Below, piece by piece: positions 29,479 through 39,731 of a DNA stretch of 64,000 nucleotides; position 1 is the first letter of the stretch, and every line of letters starts with the position of its first letter. The translations under genes were made by a program, and so were the position numbers. This DNA comes from Actinomycetota bacterium. Its GTDB lineage: Bacteria; Actinomycetota; Actinomycetes; Actinomycetales; Microbacteriaceae. Where the stretch lies: the NCBI GenBank assembly GCA_009921165.1, contig RFYI01000001.1, positions 1-64,000 of the forward strand, written 5' to 3'. The notes below the pieces were generated by a model that saw only the letters and a list, made by a program, of their open reading frames with translations, ran no database searches and was not told where the DNA came from.

Positions 29479-30744
29479 ATGGATCAAGGAAACACCGCAT
29501 TTGTATTGATATCAGCAGCTCTAGTACTGCTGATGACTCCAGGCTTGGCATTCTTTTATGGAGGAATGGTTAAGGCTAAATCAGTAGTAAGCATGATGAT
29601 GCTTTCTTGGGGATCCCTTGGACTCGTTGGAGTGCTTTGGGTTCTTTATGGCTATGCAATCGGTTTCGCAAGTTCAGATAGTTCCAGCTACGTCGGTATC
29701 CCCGGTTGGTTTGGCTTTGACACAGCGTCATTTGGTTTGACCGCTGAAACAAATGCTGCCCTAGTCCCGACGGAAGCCGCGCACCCAACAATGGCTTTTG
29801 TAGCATTCCAGGCCACTTTTGCGATTATTACTGTCGCGCTAATCTCTGGAGCTATCGCTGACCGTGCCAAATTTGGTGCTTGGATGATTTTTGCTGGAAT
29901 CTGGGCTACTGTCGTCTACTTCCCTGTAGCTAACTGGGTGTTCAACTTCGGTGCGGCTGCGGACCACCACGATGGTGGTTGGTTGGTGCAATTAGGGGTC
30001 ATTGACTTCGCTGGTGGAACTGCCGTTCACATCAATGCTGGGGCTGCCGGTTTGGCCCTTGCGCTAGTACTTGGTAAGAGATTTGGTTTCAGCAAGGGAA
30101 TCACTCAGCCACACAACGTTCCGTTGACATTGCTTGGTGTTGCTCTTTTATGGTTTGGCTGGTTTGGCTTCAACGCAGGTAGCGAGCTAGGTGCAGACGG
30201 AGTGGCATCGATTGCATTCATCAACACACTCGCAGCTCCTGCAGCCGCGATGGTTGGTTGGATCATTGTTGAAAAAATGCGGCACGGAAAAGCTACTTCA
30301 ATCGGCGCTGGCTCTGGAGCTGTAGCGGGTCTTGTTGCGATTACCCCAGCCTGTGCGGCTCTGGACCCAGTTTGGGGAATGGTGCTAGGTTTCATAGCCG
30401 GAGCACTCTGTGCATTGGCTATTGACCTGAAGTTCGCGCTAGGGTTCGACGACTCTCTCGACGTGGTCGGTATTCACCTCGTCGGCGGCATTGTTGGGAC
30501 TTTGTTTATCGGGGCATTTGGACGCGGCGTGGGTTTCGCCTTCGGCAACGACTTCAGCCAACTTGGCAAACAAGCGATAGGTGCGGGAGCTGTCCTGGCT
30601 TACTCATTCATCCTAGCCTTCGTTATCGGTTGGGTTATTGAGAAGACCATTGGTTTCCGAGTCAAAGCTGAGGATGAAATAGCGGGAATTGACACAGTGG
30701 TCCACGGTGAAGAGGCTTATGCCTTTGGAAACGATCGAGTATAA
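29479..30744 (+). CDS. amt: Ammonium transporter (ORF track opens at 29410)
   Basis: MDQGNTAFVLISAALVLLMTPGLAFFYGGMV; GGTAVHINAG; GGAGGAAATC RBS before ATG at 29479. Confidence 0.96.
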   Translation: MDQGNTAFVLISAALVLLMTPGLAFFYGGMVKAKSVVSMMMLSWGSLGLVGVLWVLYGYAIGFASSDSSSYVGIPGWFGFDTASFGLTAETNAALVPTEAAHPTMAFVAFQATFAIITVALISGAIADRAKFGAWMIFAGIWATVVYFPVANWVFNFGAAADHHDGGWLVQLGVIDFAGGTAVHINAGAAGLALALVLGKRFGFSKGITQPHNVPLTLLGVALLWFGWFGFNAGSELGADGVASIAFINTLAAPAAAMVGWIIVEKMRHGKATSIGAGSGAVAGLVAITPACAALDPVWGMVLGFIAGALCALAIDLKFALGFDDSLDVVGIHLVGGIVGTLFIGAFGRGVGFAFGNDFSQLGKQAIGAGAVLAYSFILAFVIGWVIEKTIGFRVKAEDEIAGIDTVVHGEEAYAFGNDRV

Positions 30745-30758
30745 ATAGGCCTTAAACA

Positions 30759-30802
30759 AGGCCCCTACGGTGGATCATTTCCACGGCAGGGGCCTACCTT
30801 TT
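30759..30802 (+). terminator. Rho-independent-like terminator downstream of amt
   Basis: AGGCCCCT...AGGGGCCT stem (30759-30766/30788-30795), inner GTGGA/TCCAC, followed by ACCTTTT. Confidence 0.75.
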
Positions 30803-30854
30803 GACGAAGTTTGGCTAAATCGGTTAGAGTTCTATTTGTCTTGAATAAAGACAT

Positions 30855-30927
30855 GCGGATGTGGCTCAGTTGGTAGAGCACAACCTTGCCAAGGTTGGGG
30901 TCGCGAGTTCGAATCTCGTCATCCGCT
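30855..30927 (+). tRNA. tRNA-Gly(GCC)
   Basis: Cloverleaf: acceptor GCGGATG/CATCCGC, anticodon loop TTGCCAA, GTTCGAATC T-loop; CCA not encoded. Confidence 0.95.
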
Positions 30928-30959
30928 CGAAGCGGGCTAAACCAAGACTCGTGAAGCAT

Positions 30960-31034
30960 GGTGGAGTGGCTGAGCGGCCCAAAGCAACAGCCTGCAAAGC
31001 TGTCAACCCACGGGTTCAAATCCCGTCTCCACCT
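30960..31034 (+). tRNA. tRNA-Cys(GCA), CCA encoded at 31035-31037
   Basis: Acceptor GGTGGAG/CTCCACC, anticodon GCA, discriminator T, GGTTCAAATCC. Confidence 0.94.
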
Positions 31035-31049
31035 CCAAGATTTACCTAC

Positions 31050-31124
31050 GGACGATTGGCGCAGTGGTAGCGCACTTCCTTGACATGGAAGGGGTCACTG
31101 GTTCGAACCCAGTATCGTCCACCA
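31050..31124 (+). tRNA. tRNA-Val(GAC) with encoded CCA
   Basis: Acceptor GGACGAT/ATCGTCC, anticodon loop TTGACAT, GGTTCGAACC. Confidence 0.95.
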
Positions 31125-31143
31125 GATATAAAAGTAGGTGACT

Positions 31144-31344
31144 ATGAGGAAACTCAAAAAGTACTTCAAGGTTTTCGGAGTTCCAGTAAATCCAAGTCCT
31201 CTTCGAGAGGTATTTCTTAAGACCTTTGACACACGCAATGAAGCTGATCTCTTCATTTCTACTCTTCACAAATTGCACAGTGAGGGGGAGCCCGTTTACA
31301 AGGAATTCCGAATCAAGATCGGTGCCTACCGTAACGAAAAGTAG
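31144..31344 (+). CDS. Hypothetical small basic protein
   Basis: Short ORF with AGGTGAC upstream of ATG, 20 nt after tRNA-Val; no recognised family. Confidence 0.5.
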   Translation: MRKLKKYFKVFGVPVNPSPLREVFLKTFDTRNEADLFISTLHKLHSEGEPVYKEFRIKIGAYRNEK

Positions 31345-31424
31345 TTCACGGATTAGAGGTTTCTGCAGAGATTGCCAGGCAATTCCCATGAGCACCTCTT
31401 AAGCCCCTTTGATAGTCTTTCGTT

Positions 31425-34010
31425 ATGAATCGGAAGACTTGGCTAAAGATTTTTGTCACCACAGCCCTTTTTGGCGCGCAAATAGTTTCAGTGCAGAACT
31501 CTGCGATCGCTGTACCTCTGGTCTTGCCTGCGCCTGGTCTTGTTCAGGTGTCTGTGGGCTCAAATTCCACTTGTGCCATTCGCGCAGCTGATGATCTTTA
31601 CTGCGCAGGATCAAACACTTTTGGACAGCTAGGAAACGGCAACAATATTGGAACTAGCGAACCCCAAAAAGTTTTGGGCATTTCAAATGTTGCTTCAGTT
31701 AGCGTCGGCACAACAAGCGCTTGCGCCGTAACCACAAATGGGAATCTTTACTGTTGGGGTGAAAACACCAATGGACAACTCGGTATTGGAAACAAAGAGA
31801 ACAAGAATCTTCCAACTCTTGTATCCGGATTAGTTAACATCGTCGCAGTATCTGTTGGAACTAATTTTGCATGCGCGCTTAGTAACACAGGCGTTGTTTC
31901 ATGTTGGGGTGGCAACGATGTTGGACAACTAACCAATGCCTCAAAGCAAGACAGCACGACTCCACAAATCACTTCGCTCACTCCTTCGGGAATAAGTTCG
32001 TTGAACGCCAGTGGCAAACGTGTTTGTGTTTTAGCTACAGAGGTCTACTGTTGGGGTGAATTTGAATCCTTTATTTTTCCCAGTGAAACACGAAATTGGA
32101 TTCCCACGAAAGTTACAGGGTCCTCGGGAGCATCAAGTGTGACCTTGGGCGGAAATTTCGGCTGTCTTACATTTCCTAATTCCGTTTCTTGTTGGGGTGC
32201 CAACGAGCACGGACAGCTGGGTAACGGCACAAGGGAACAATCTGCTCAACTAGTTCCTGTCTCAAACATCACCTCAATTGATGCGAACGGCGATAGTTTC
32301 TGTTGGGGTGAAAATAGTTCTGGCCAACTTGGAGTTAGTACAAAAGTAGATCAGCTCACTAGGATTCCAACTGGTGCTGCTGCGTCAATTGCAATAGATG
32401 CAGGCTTGAACACGTTCTGCGCACTGACTGCCCTTGGAAACATCGCATGTCTCGGGGACAACTCCTCAGGTCAGTCGGGTTACCTGATCAGTAGTCCTTC
32501 TCCATTAGCTATTTCGGCTTGGGATCCTATGTCTAAGGTTTCAACAGGATCCAATACAACTTGCGCTCTAACTTCTGCTGGCGCGATCAAATGCTGGGGA
32601 ACGTTAGTACCGGTGATCCCGAAGGGGCTTAGTTTTTCGGATGTCTCGGTTGGAAGCTCAAGCGCCTGTGTTGCCACAACAGCGAAGAAGGTGATGTGCT
32701 GGGGGTCGAATAGTTCGGGTCAACTGGGCGACAATTCCAATCGATCTGCAACAACTATGGTCGAATTGTCGAGCACAAATTTAAACTTCACCCGAGTCGC
32801 AGTCGGGAGCAGACATGCCTGTGCCGTTACAAGTGATGGACTTGTTTATTGTTGGGGGGATAACTCAAGACTTCAGCTAGGTTCAACTGGAGCGGACACA
32901 AAGATTCCAAAATCGGTACCTGGAATTGGGGACGCAATCGGGTTAGCCGTGGGAGACAATCACAACTGCATTCAGAGATCAGGTGGAGACATCACTTGTT
33001 GGGGAGATAACTCCAAGAAGCAAATTAGTTCTGCTTCTTCCACAACACTCACTCCGACTGACATGTCGGTTAAAGCCGTTACCAATTTCGCTTTAGGAAG
33101 TTACAATACTTGCCTGCTAAATGCGGCAAAAACTCTGCAATGCTTAGGTGACAACTCCAAGAAGCAATCGCCTAGTTCAATCGCCGGTACCTACGTCGGT
33201 GTATCAGCAAGCGCAAATACAGTCTGCGCAATCAATACAGATTCAAATGTTTTCTGTTTCGGAGCGGCGGACTCAAGCAAACTGGGGTCTACAACAGTTG
33301 ATTCTGCGTTACCAATTCAGATAGCGGGAGCTACAGCAGTCAGTGTCTCGGTTGGAAGTCAACATGCTTGCCTAATTTCAAGCACTGGAAGGTTGAGTTG
33401 TTGGGGCTCCAATAGTTCTGGTCAACTTGGTTCAAGTTTCGGCTTCCCAAGCGCATTTGATGATATTTCTGTTGCCATCACGGGCAGGCTTGCTGTTGGA
33501 GAGACACTTGTTCCGGTTGTGACTAGTAGAGAAGCAACTGCTACATACTCGTATGTTTGGAAGAGAGCAACAGCGAGCAACGGACCATTCGCGGTCTTGG
33601 CTTCACAAACAGATCAAAACCTTACTTCATCTTCGAACGACCTAGGAAGATGGTTCGCCGTCGAGGTCAAGCAAACAAAGTGGGGGATTACCTCTAGCTC
33701 ATACCTTAGCGAAGCTGTGGGACCAATCTCGCCCGCTATTCGATTACTCAATACACCTACACCTACACTCAGTGGATCAAATCGAGTTGGCAAGTACCAA
33801 ATTGCAAACGCTGGTCAATGGGATTCAGGAACTACGCTAACGTTCCAGTGGTACAGAGGATCATCAGTCATTAAAGGTGCCAATCGTTCGATGTATCAAC
33901 TAACCAAGGCTGACGTTGGGAAACAAATCTCTGTCTCTGTGACAGGGTTCAAAATTGGTTTACCGAAAATTGTCAAGAAATCATTGAAGACAGCAAAAAT
34001 TCTTCGTTAG
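31425..34010 (+). CDS. Secreted RCC1-repeat (beta-propeller) protein with C-terminal Ig-like modules
   Basis: Signal peptide-like N-terminus; 14 CxG-type repeats, many CWGxNxxGQLG; C-terminal TFQWYRGSSVIKGANRSMYQLTKADVGKQISVSVTG. Confidence 0.88.
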   Translation: MNRKTWLKIFVTTALFGAQIVSVQNSAIAVPLVLPAPGLVQVSVGSNSTCAIRAADDLYCAGSNTFGQLGNGNNIGTSEPQKVLGISNVASVSVGTTSACAVTTNGNLYCWGENTNGQLGIGNKENKNLPTLVSGLVNIVAVSVGTNFACALSNTGVVSCWGGNDVGQLTNASKQDSTTPQITSLTPSGISSLNASGKRVCVLATEVYCWGEFESFIFPSETRNWIPTKVTGSSGASSVTLGGNFGCLTFPNSVSCWGANEHGQLGNGTREQSAQLVPVSNITSIDANGDSFCWGENSSGQLGVSTKVDQLTRIPTGAAASIAIDAGLNTFCALTALGNIACLGDNSSGQSGYLISSPSPLAISAWDPMSKVSTGSNTTCALTSAGAIKCWGTLVPVIPKGLSFSDVSVGSSSACVATTAKKVMCWGSNSSGQLGDNSNRSATTMVELSSTNLNFTRVAVGSRHACAVTSDGLVYCWGDNSRLQLGSTGADTKIPKSVPGIGDAIGLAVGDNHNCIQRSGGDITCWGDNSKKQISSASSTTLTPTDMSVKAVTNFALGSYNTCLLNAAKTLQCLGDNSKKQSPSSIAGTYVGVSASANTVCAINTDSNVFCFGAADSSKLGSTTVDSALPIQIAGATAVSVSVGSQHACLISSTGRLSCWGSNSSGQLGSSFGFPSAFDDISVAITGRLAVGETLVPVVTSREATATYSYVWKRATASNGPFAVLASQTDQNLTSSSNDLGRWFAVEVKQTKWGITSSSYLSEAVGPISPAIRLLNTPTPTLSGSNRVGKYQIANAGQWDSGTTLTFQWYRGSSVIKGANRSMYQLTKADVGKQISVSVTGFKIGLPKIVKKSLKTAKILR

Positions 34011-34759
34011 CCAGCAATGTTTGTGCCAACAAGGTGACCGATTGCATATGTAATACCCATGGTCATGAGGCTGACTATCAAATTCCGTAGAATTCCACGA
34101 CTTGACTTAGCACCACCAATTTTTGCACCTACGTACCCAGTTAGAATCAACGCTGCGACAACTGCCCCAACGGTAGCTTGAATGCGAAGCTCAGTCCAAG
34201 GACCAGCGACCGCAAGCAGCGGTAGGAGGCCGCCAACCGCAAAAGCAACAAACGAAGATAAGGCAGCTTGTAGCGGGCTCACATGATGATCAGAATCAAT
34301 ACCAAGCTCGGCCTCAGCATGAGCCTTCAGAGCATTCTTGGCAGTGAGTTCTTCAGCCACTTTGATTGCCAGTTTTGGCGAAATTCCCTTTTGTTCATAG
34401 AACCAAGCGAGTTCTCTGAGTTCTCCCTCCGGATTGGTAGCTAACTCATCGCGTTCGACTTGAAGCGCAGCTTTCTCACTGTCTCTTTGTGCGCTTACCG
34501 AAGTATATTCACCGCCAGCCATCGAGATGGAACCTGCTACTACCGCCGCTACGCCAGCGATCAGTATCGTGCCAGATGTGACGCCTGGCGATGCTGCTAC
34601 ACCTAGAACCAGGCCGGAAGTGGACATGATTCCATCATTGGCACCTAGTACTCCTGCTCTAAGCCAATTCAATTTTGCTGCCATTGAATTGCGGTTAAAT
34701 TCAACAGAGGCGAGGGTTGCATCAATGATTGGATCGTTAGGTTTGGTCATACCAACCAC
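34007..34759 (-). CDS. VIT1/CCC1 family transporter-like protein
   Basis: WLRAGVLGANDGIMSTSGLVLGVAA; SISMAGGEYTSVSAQRDSEKAAL. Confidence 0.92.
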   Translation of the reverse strand: MVGMTKPNDPIIDATLASVEFNRNSMAAKLNWLRAGVLGANDGIMSTSGLVLGVAASPGVTSGTILIAGVAAVVAGSISMAGGEYTSVSAQRDSEKAALQVERDELATNPEGELRELAWFYEQKGISPKLAIKVAEELTAKNALKAHAEAELGIDSDHHVSPLQAALSSFVAFAVGGLLPLLAVAGPWTELRIQATVGAVVAALILTGYVGAKIGGAKSSRGILRNLIVSLMTMGITYAIGHLVGTNIAG

Positions 34760-34845
34760 AAAACACTACTTTTCGCGGATTATCTAGCAAGGCACGCCTA
34801 ACCTGTCTGGAATAGACTTGAAGCACTGACGCAAACGGAGCAATT

Positions 34846-36855
34846 TTGAACAGCAACGAACAGATATCGATCACCCTTGAAGGTAAAGACACCCAAGTTG
34901 ACTCTAATTCAACTGGTTTCACGCTATTCAGTGAAAAAACCATCGTTGCCTTGAGGGTTAATGGAGAACTCAAAGACCTAGCGCACACAGTCAGCGAAGC
35001 TGATGTAGTCGAAGGTGTGAGCATCGAAAGCGTTGACGGACTGAGCATTCTTAGACATTCAACTGCCCACGTTCTTGCTCAAGCTGTTCAGAACATCAAT
35101 CCAGAAGCAAAGTTGGGAATTGGACCTCCAATCAAAGACGGTTTCTACTATGACTTTGATGTTGAGAAGCCTTTCACTCCAGAAGATTTGAAGGCATTAG
35201 AGAAAGAGATGGATCGCATTGTTAGAAGCGGTCAACGTTTTCTTCGTCGAGTTACCAATGAAGTGGCGGCATCTGAGGAACTCCGAAACGAGCCATACAA
35301 ATTAGAACTCATTGGCTTGAAGTCCGGCACAGACATTGGGGAGGCTGCTGCTGAGGTAGGTTCCGGAGAGTTAACGATCTATGATAACTACGATGTCAAA
35401 GCTGATGAAGTGGTCTGGAAAGACCTTTGTAGGGGACCCCATCTTCCTAACACCCGAATGATAGGCAACGGTTTCGCTCTTACGAGACTAGCTGCAGCTT
35501 ATTGGCGCGGTAATGAAAACAACAAGCAACTACAGAGAATTTATGGGACAGCATGGCCAAGCAAAGAGCAACTCAAAGAACATCAGGTCTATCTCGAGGA
35601 GGCAGCAAAAAGAGATCACCGCCGTTTAGGTGCTGAGCTAGATCTGTTCTCCTTTCCTGAGGAGATTGGTTCTGGGCTTGCCGTTTTCCATCCACGCGGC
35701 GGAATAATTCGTAAAGTCATGGAGGACTACTCGAGAGATCGTCATGCACAAAGTGGTTATGAATTTGTATACAGCCCTCACGTCACCAAAGCGAATCTAT
35801 TTCAAACATCAGGTCACCTAGAGTGGTACGCCGATGGAATGTTTCCTCCTCTGCAGCTTGACGAAGAACGAGATGAGGAGGGCAACATAAAGAAGCAGGC
35901 TCAGGACTACTACTTGAAGCCAATGAACTGTCCGTTCCACTGCTTGATTTACAAATCTCAGGCTCGCTCTTATAGAGACCTTCCATTGCGCATGTTCGAG
36001 TTTGGTACCGTGTACCGTTATGAAAAATCTGGCGTGCTTCATGGAATAACTAGAGCGCGAGGTTTCACACAAGATGATGCACACCTCTATGTCGCTAGAG
36101 AAAGCATCGAGGTCGAGTTATCGAATGTTCTAACTTTCGTTCTCGATTTGCTTCGTGATTATGGACTCACAGATTTCTATCTCGAACTTTCTACTAAGGA
36201 GGAAGGAAATCCAAAGTTTGTGGGTTCTCCTGAAATTTGGGAAGAAGCTACAGCGACACTCGAACGTGTTGCCACGGATTCAGGTTTGAAACTGGTACCA
36301 GATCCAGGTGGCGCAGCATTCTACGGACCTAAAATATCCGTTCAAGCCAAGGATGCGATTGGTCGAACATGGCAAATGTCAACTATCCAACTCGACTTCA
36401 ACTTGCCAGAACGCTTTGATCTTGAATACACCGCGCCAGATGGATCTAAGCAAAGACCAGTAATGATTCACCGCGCACTATTTGGCTCAATTGAGAGATT
36501 CTTTGGAGTTCTTACTGAGCATTATGCTGGCCACTTTCCTCCATGGTTGGCTCCAGTGCAAGTTGTTGGAGTTCCAGTTGCTGATGAATTCTCCGACTAC
36601 CTACACGGAATAGCCTCTGAACTCAAAGCAGCAGGCGTTCGCATACAGATAGACGACAGTGACGAGCGAATGCAGAAGAAAATTCGCAATCATACTTTAG
36701 CTAAAGTGCCATTCATGCTTATAGCCGGTGCAGAGGATCAAGCACAAGGTGCAGTTTCCTTCAGATTTAGAGATGGCTCGCAGACTAATGGTGTACCGAG
36801 ACAAGAGGCCATCGGCCGCATATTGAAGGACATTTCAGAAAAAGTTCAGGTCTAA
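34846..36855 (+). CDS. thrS: Threonine--tRNA ligase
   Basis: [46 protein letters not shown] start. Confidence 0.97.
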   Translation: MNSNEQISITLEGKDTQVDSNSTGFTLFSEKTIVALRVNGELKDLAHTVSEADVVEGVSIESVDGLSILRHSTAHVLAQAVQNINPEAKLGIGPPIKDGFYYDFDVEKPFTPEDLKALEKEMDRIVRSGQRFLRRVTNEVAASEELRNEPYKLELIGLKSGTDIGEAAAEVGSGELTIYDNYDVKADEVVWKDLCRGPHLPNTRMIGNGFALTRLAAAYWRGNENNKQLQRIYGTAWPSKEQLKEHQVYLEEAAKRDHRRLGAELDLFSFPEEIGSGLAVFHPRGGIIRKVMEDYSRDRHAQSGYEFVYSPHVTKANLFQTSGHLEWYADGMFPPLQLDEERDEEGNIKKQAQDYYLKPMNCPFHCLIYKSQARSYRDLPLRMFEFGTVYRYEKSGVLHGITRARGFTQDDAHLYVARESIEVELSNVLTFVLDLLRDYGLTDFYLELSTKEEGNPKFVGSPEIWEEATATLERVATDSGLKLVPDPGGAAFYGPKISVQAKDAIGRTWQMSTIQLDFNLPERFDLEYTAPDGSKQRPVMIHRALFGSIERFFGVLTEHYAGHFPPWLAPVQVVGVPVADEFSDYLHGIASELKAAGVRIQIDDSDERMQKKIRNHTLAKVPFMLIAGAEDQAQGAVSFRFRDGSQTNGVPRQEAIGRILKDISEKVQV

Positions 36856-37403
36856 TGAATCATTCGGAAGAATATGAGGACGCATCAATCCTTCAGGGTG
36901 TTCCTGACGCTTTCCAACGACTGTGGACCCCCCATCGACTTGTCTACATTCAAACTGGCACGCAGCCTTCCGATGACCAATGCCCATTCTGTATTGCTCC
37001 AAACCTCACTGACGAACAGGCCTTGATAGTGCATCGGGGAATTACCTGCTTCGTCTTGCTCAATCTCTATCCATACAATTCAGGTCATCTTCTCGTAGTT
37101 CCGTATCGCCACATCCCTAACTACACAGACGCCAATGACATAGAAGTTGCAGAATACGCAGCTCTGACCCAAAAGGCAATGACCGTACTAACTTCGATCG
37201 GTGGAGCACACGGGTTCAACATTGGCATGAATCAAGGAGCCGTCGCAGGTGCCGGCATTGCTGCGCACCTGCATCAACACATAGTTCCTAGATGGCGTAA
37301 TGACGCGAATTTCTTCCCTATCATTGCTCAAACGAAAGCATTGCCCCGGCTTCTGGGCGATGTGAGGACAGAAATTGCTTCGGCCTGGCGTCAAATCTCG
37401 TAA
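36855..37403 (+). CDS. HIT domain protein
   Basis: HLHQHIVPRW histidine triad; follows thrS. Confidence 0.93.
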   Translation: MNHSEEYEDASILQGVPDAFQRLWTPHRLVYIQTGTQPSDDQCPFCIAPNLTDEQALIVHRGITCFVLLNLYPYNSGHLLVVPYRHIPNYTDANDIEVAEYAALTQKAMTVLTSIGGAHGFNIGMNQGAVAGAGIAAHLHQHIVPRWRNDANFFPIIAQTKALPRLLGDVRTEIASAWRQIS

Positions 37404-37443
37404 CTCATGAGCATTGTTAGCGGTTGAGGTTTAGACTTATTTC

Positions 37444-38337
37444 ATGTCGGATAACAAAAACAACTCAACTCCTCTTGTCAAACGCGGCCTAGCAGAGATG
37501 CTTAAGGGTGGTGTCATTATGGACGTCGTCACGGCAGATCAAGCTAAAATCGCGGAAGACGCCGGAGCTGTTGCTGTGATGGCGCTGGAACGCGTTCCTG
37601 CAGACATTCGTGCGCAAGGGGGCGTCGCCCGAATGAGCGATCCGGATTTAATTGATCAGATTATCGCTTCAGTATCGATACCAGTTATGGCGAAGGCTCG
37701 TATTGGTCATTTCGTTGAAGCTCAGATTCTTCAATCCCTGAAGGTGGATTACATCGATGAGTCTGAAGTACTTTCACCGGCAGATTACATAAATCACATA
37801 GACAAATGGCGTTTCGATGTTCCATTCGTATGTGGAGCTACCAACTTAGGAGAAGCTCTTCGAAGAATCACTGAAGGGGCTGCCATGATCAGGTCCAAAG
37901 GTGAAGCCGGCACAGGCGATGTTAGCGAGGCCACAAAACACATTCGAACCATTCTTGCGGAAGTTCGTGCTCTCAGTGCAAAGACAGAAGATGAGTTATA
38001 CGTAGCTGCCAAGGAACTGCAAGCTCCTTTCGAATTAGTTAGGGAAGTAGCTAGGACTAAGAAACTTCCAGTTGTCTTGTTTACCGCCGGAGGGGTTGCA
38101 ACGCCGGCCGATGCAGCTCTAATGATGCAACTCGGTGCTGACGGTGTATTTGTAGGTTCTGGAATTTTCAAATCTGGTAATCCAGCGGCTCGAGCAGCAG
38201 CGATAGTCAAGGCGACAACCTCTTATGACGATCCTGAAGTCCTTGCACAGGTTTCTCGTGGATTGGGAGAAGCAATGGTTGGCATAAATGTTGCAGACAT
38301 CCCTGCTCCGCACCGTCTCGCTGACCGCGGCTGGTAA
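37444..38337 (+). CDS. pdxS: Pyridoxal 5'-phosphate synthase subunit PdxS
   Basis: [35 protein letters not shown]. Confidence 0.97.
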   Translation: MSDNKNNSTPLVKRGLAEMLKGGVIMDVVTADQAKIAEDAGAVAVMALERVPADIRAQGGVARMSDPDLIDQIIASVSIPVMAKARIGHFVEAQILQSLKVDYIDESEVLSPADYINHIDKWRFDVPFVCGATNLGEALRRITEGAAMIRSKGEAGTGDVSEATKHIRTILAEVRALSAKTEDELYVAAKELQAPFELVREVARTKKLPVVLFTAGGVATPADAALMMQLGADGVFVGSGIFKSGNPAARAAAIVKATTSYDDPEVLAQVSRGLGEAMVGINVADIPAPHRLADRGW

Positions 38338-38340
38338 TAA

Positions 38341-38940
38341 TTGGGCCCTATTGGTGTCCTATCCCTGCAGGGTGATTTCAGAGAGCATCTTGAAGTTCTC
38401 AACGCTCTCTCAGTCCCGACTGTTCGAGTCCGGACGCCTGAAGATCTAGCGGGAATATCCGGGCTAATAATCCCTGGCGGTGAAAGCACGGTCATTGACA
38501 AACTCAGCAAGATTTATGAACTCAGTATCCCCATAAAAGCACTAGTAGCTGAAGGTTTGCCCGTCTTTGGAACCTGCGCCGGTCTAATCATGTTGGCAAA
38601 TGAGCTACTCGATGCGACCGAGTCCCAAGAGACTTTTGGAGGACTAGATGTGGTTGTTCAACGTAACGCATTTGGCTCACAGGTTGACTCATTCGAGACC
38701 GAACTTGATTTCAAGGGCATTGCTAGGAAGATTTCGGCGGCCTTCATACGCGCACCAATAGTGTCAAGCGTAGGTCCAGATGTTGACATCCTGTCTACAT
38801 TACCCAACGGTCAAATAGTCGCTGTGAGACAAGGAAACCTACTTGGAATAAGTTTTCACCCAGAAATCTGTGAAGAATATGCAGTTCACGAATATTTCGT
38901 AGCAATGTGTAGAACTGCAAAATTCGCTGCTTCTAACTAA
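38341..38940 (+). CDS. pdxT: Pyridoxal 5'-phosphate synthase glutaminase PdxT
   Basis: [40 protein letters not shown] (catalytic Cys present); TTG start. Confidence 0.96.
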   Translation: MGPIGVLSLQGDFREHLEVLNALSVPTVRVRTPEDLAGISGLIIPGGESTVIDKLSKIYELSIPIKALVAEGLPVFGTCAGLIMLANELLDATESQETFGGLDVVVQRNAFGSQVDSFETELDFKGIARKISAAFIRAPIVSSVGPDVDILSTLPNGQIVAVRQGNLLGISFHPEICEEYAVHEYFVAMCRTAKFAASN

Positions 38941-38971
38941 ACTTGGACTGAAATCACTTACTAGGAGCATC

Positions 38972-39730
38972 ATGTCCGGCCATTCAAAATGGGCTACCAC
39001 TAAACACAAAAAGGCTGTCATCGACAGTCGCAGAGCAAAGCTTTTCGCAAAGCTCATTAAAAACATCGAAGTAGCTGCTCGAATGGGTGGCCCTGATCTT
39101 GACGGAAACCCTACACTTTATGATGCAGTGCAGAAGGGGCGAAAATCATCGCTGCCCAATGACAATATCGACAGAGCGATCAAACGCGGAGCAGGACTCG
39201 ATGGCGGCGCAGTTGACTATCAAACCATCATGTATGAGGGCTATGGACCAAACGGCGTGGCTCTACTAATCGAATGTCTTACCGATAACAAAAATAGAGC
39301 CGCAGCAGATGTTCGGCTTGCAGTAACAAGAAACGGTGGGACGATGGCGGATCCCGGTTCTGTGTCTTATCAATTTAGCCGCAAAGGTGTAATCGTCGTT
39401 GAGAAAACTGCAAGTACAACCGAAGATTCAATTCTTGAGGCTGTCTTAGAGTTCGGCGTGGATGACATCCAAGACAGAACTGAACAAATATTCATAACTA
39501 CGGATCCATCCCAAATGGTAGCTGTTCGTTTGGCATTGCAAACAGCAGGAATTGACTATGAATCTGCTGACGTTGAATTTATTTCGTCAATGCCAGTTCA
39601 AGTTGATGTCGATACAGCGCGAAAGGTAATAGCCCTAATTGATGCGTTGGAAGATTCCGATGAGGTCCAAAACGTTTATTCGAATTTGGACATGTCCGCA
39701 GAAGTAGCGGCCGAATTAGAAGCTGAGTGA
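38972..39730 (+). CDS. yebC: YebC/PmpR family transcriptional regulator
   Basis: [37 protein letters not shown]. Confidence 0.97.
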   Translation: MSGHSKWATTKHKKAVIDSRRAKLFAKLIKNIEVAARMGGPDLDGNPTLYDAVQKGRKSSLPNDNIDRAIKRGAGLDGGAVDYQTIMYEGYGPNGVALLIECLTDNKNRAAADVRLAVTRNGGTMADPGSVSYQFSRKGVIVVEKTASTTEDSILEAVLEFGVDDIQDRTEQIFITTDPSQMVAVRLALQTAGIDYESADVEFISSMPVQVDVDTARKVIALIDALEDSDEVQNVYSNLDMSAEVAAELEAE

Positions 39731-39731
39731 T

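Noticed and set aside
30759-30802. Hairpin near the tRNAs considered as a riboswitch or attenuator
   Set aside because: Stem with T-rich tail directly after amt is best explained as an ordinary terminator.
31560-33430. Regular DNA repeats that could suggest CRISPR or a satellite
   Set aside because: Periodicity follows RCC1 protein repeats (TGTTGGGG codons for CWG); in frame, degenerate, no spacers.
34760-34845. Possible T-box leader for thrS
   Set aside because: Only 86 nt, with no stem I, no T-box sequence and no terminator.
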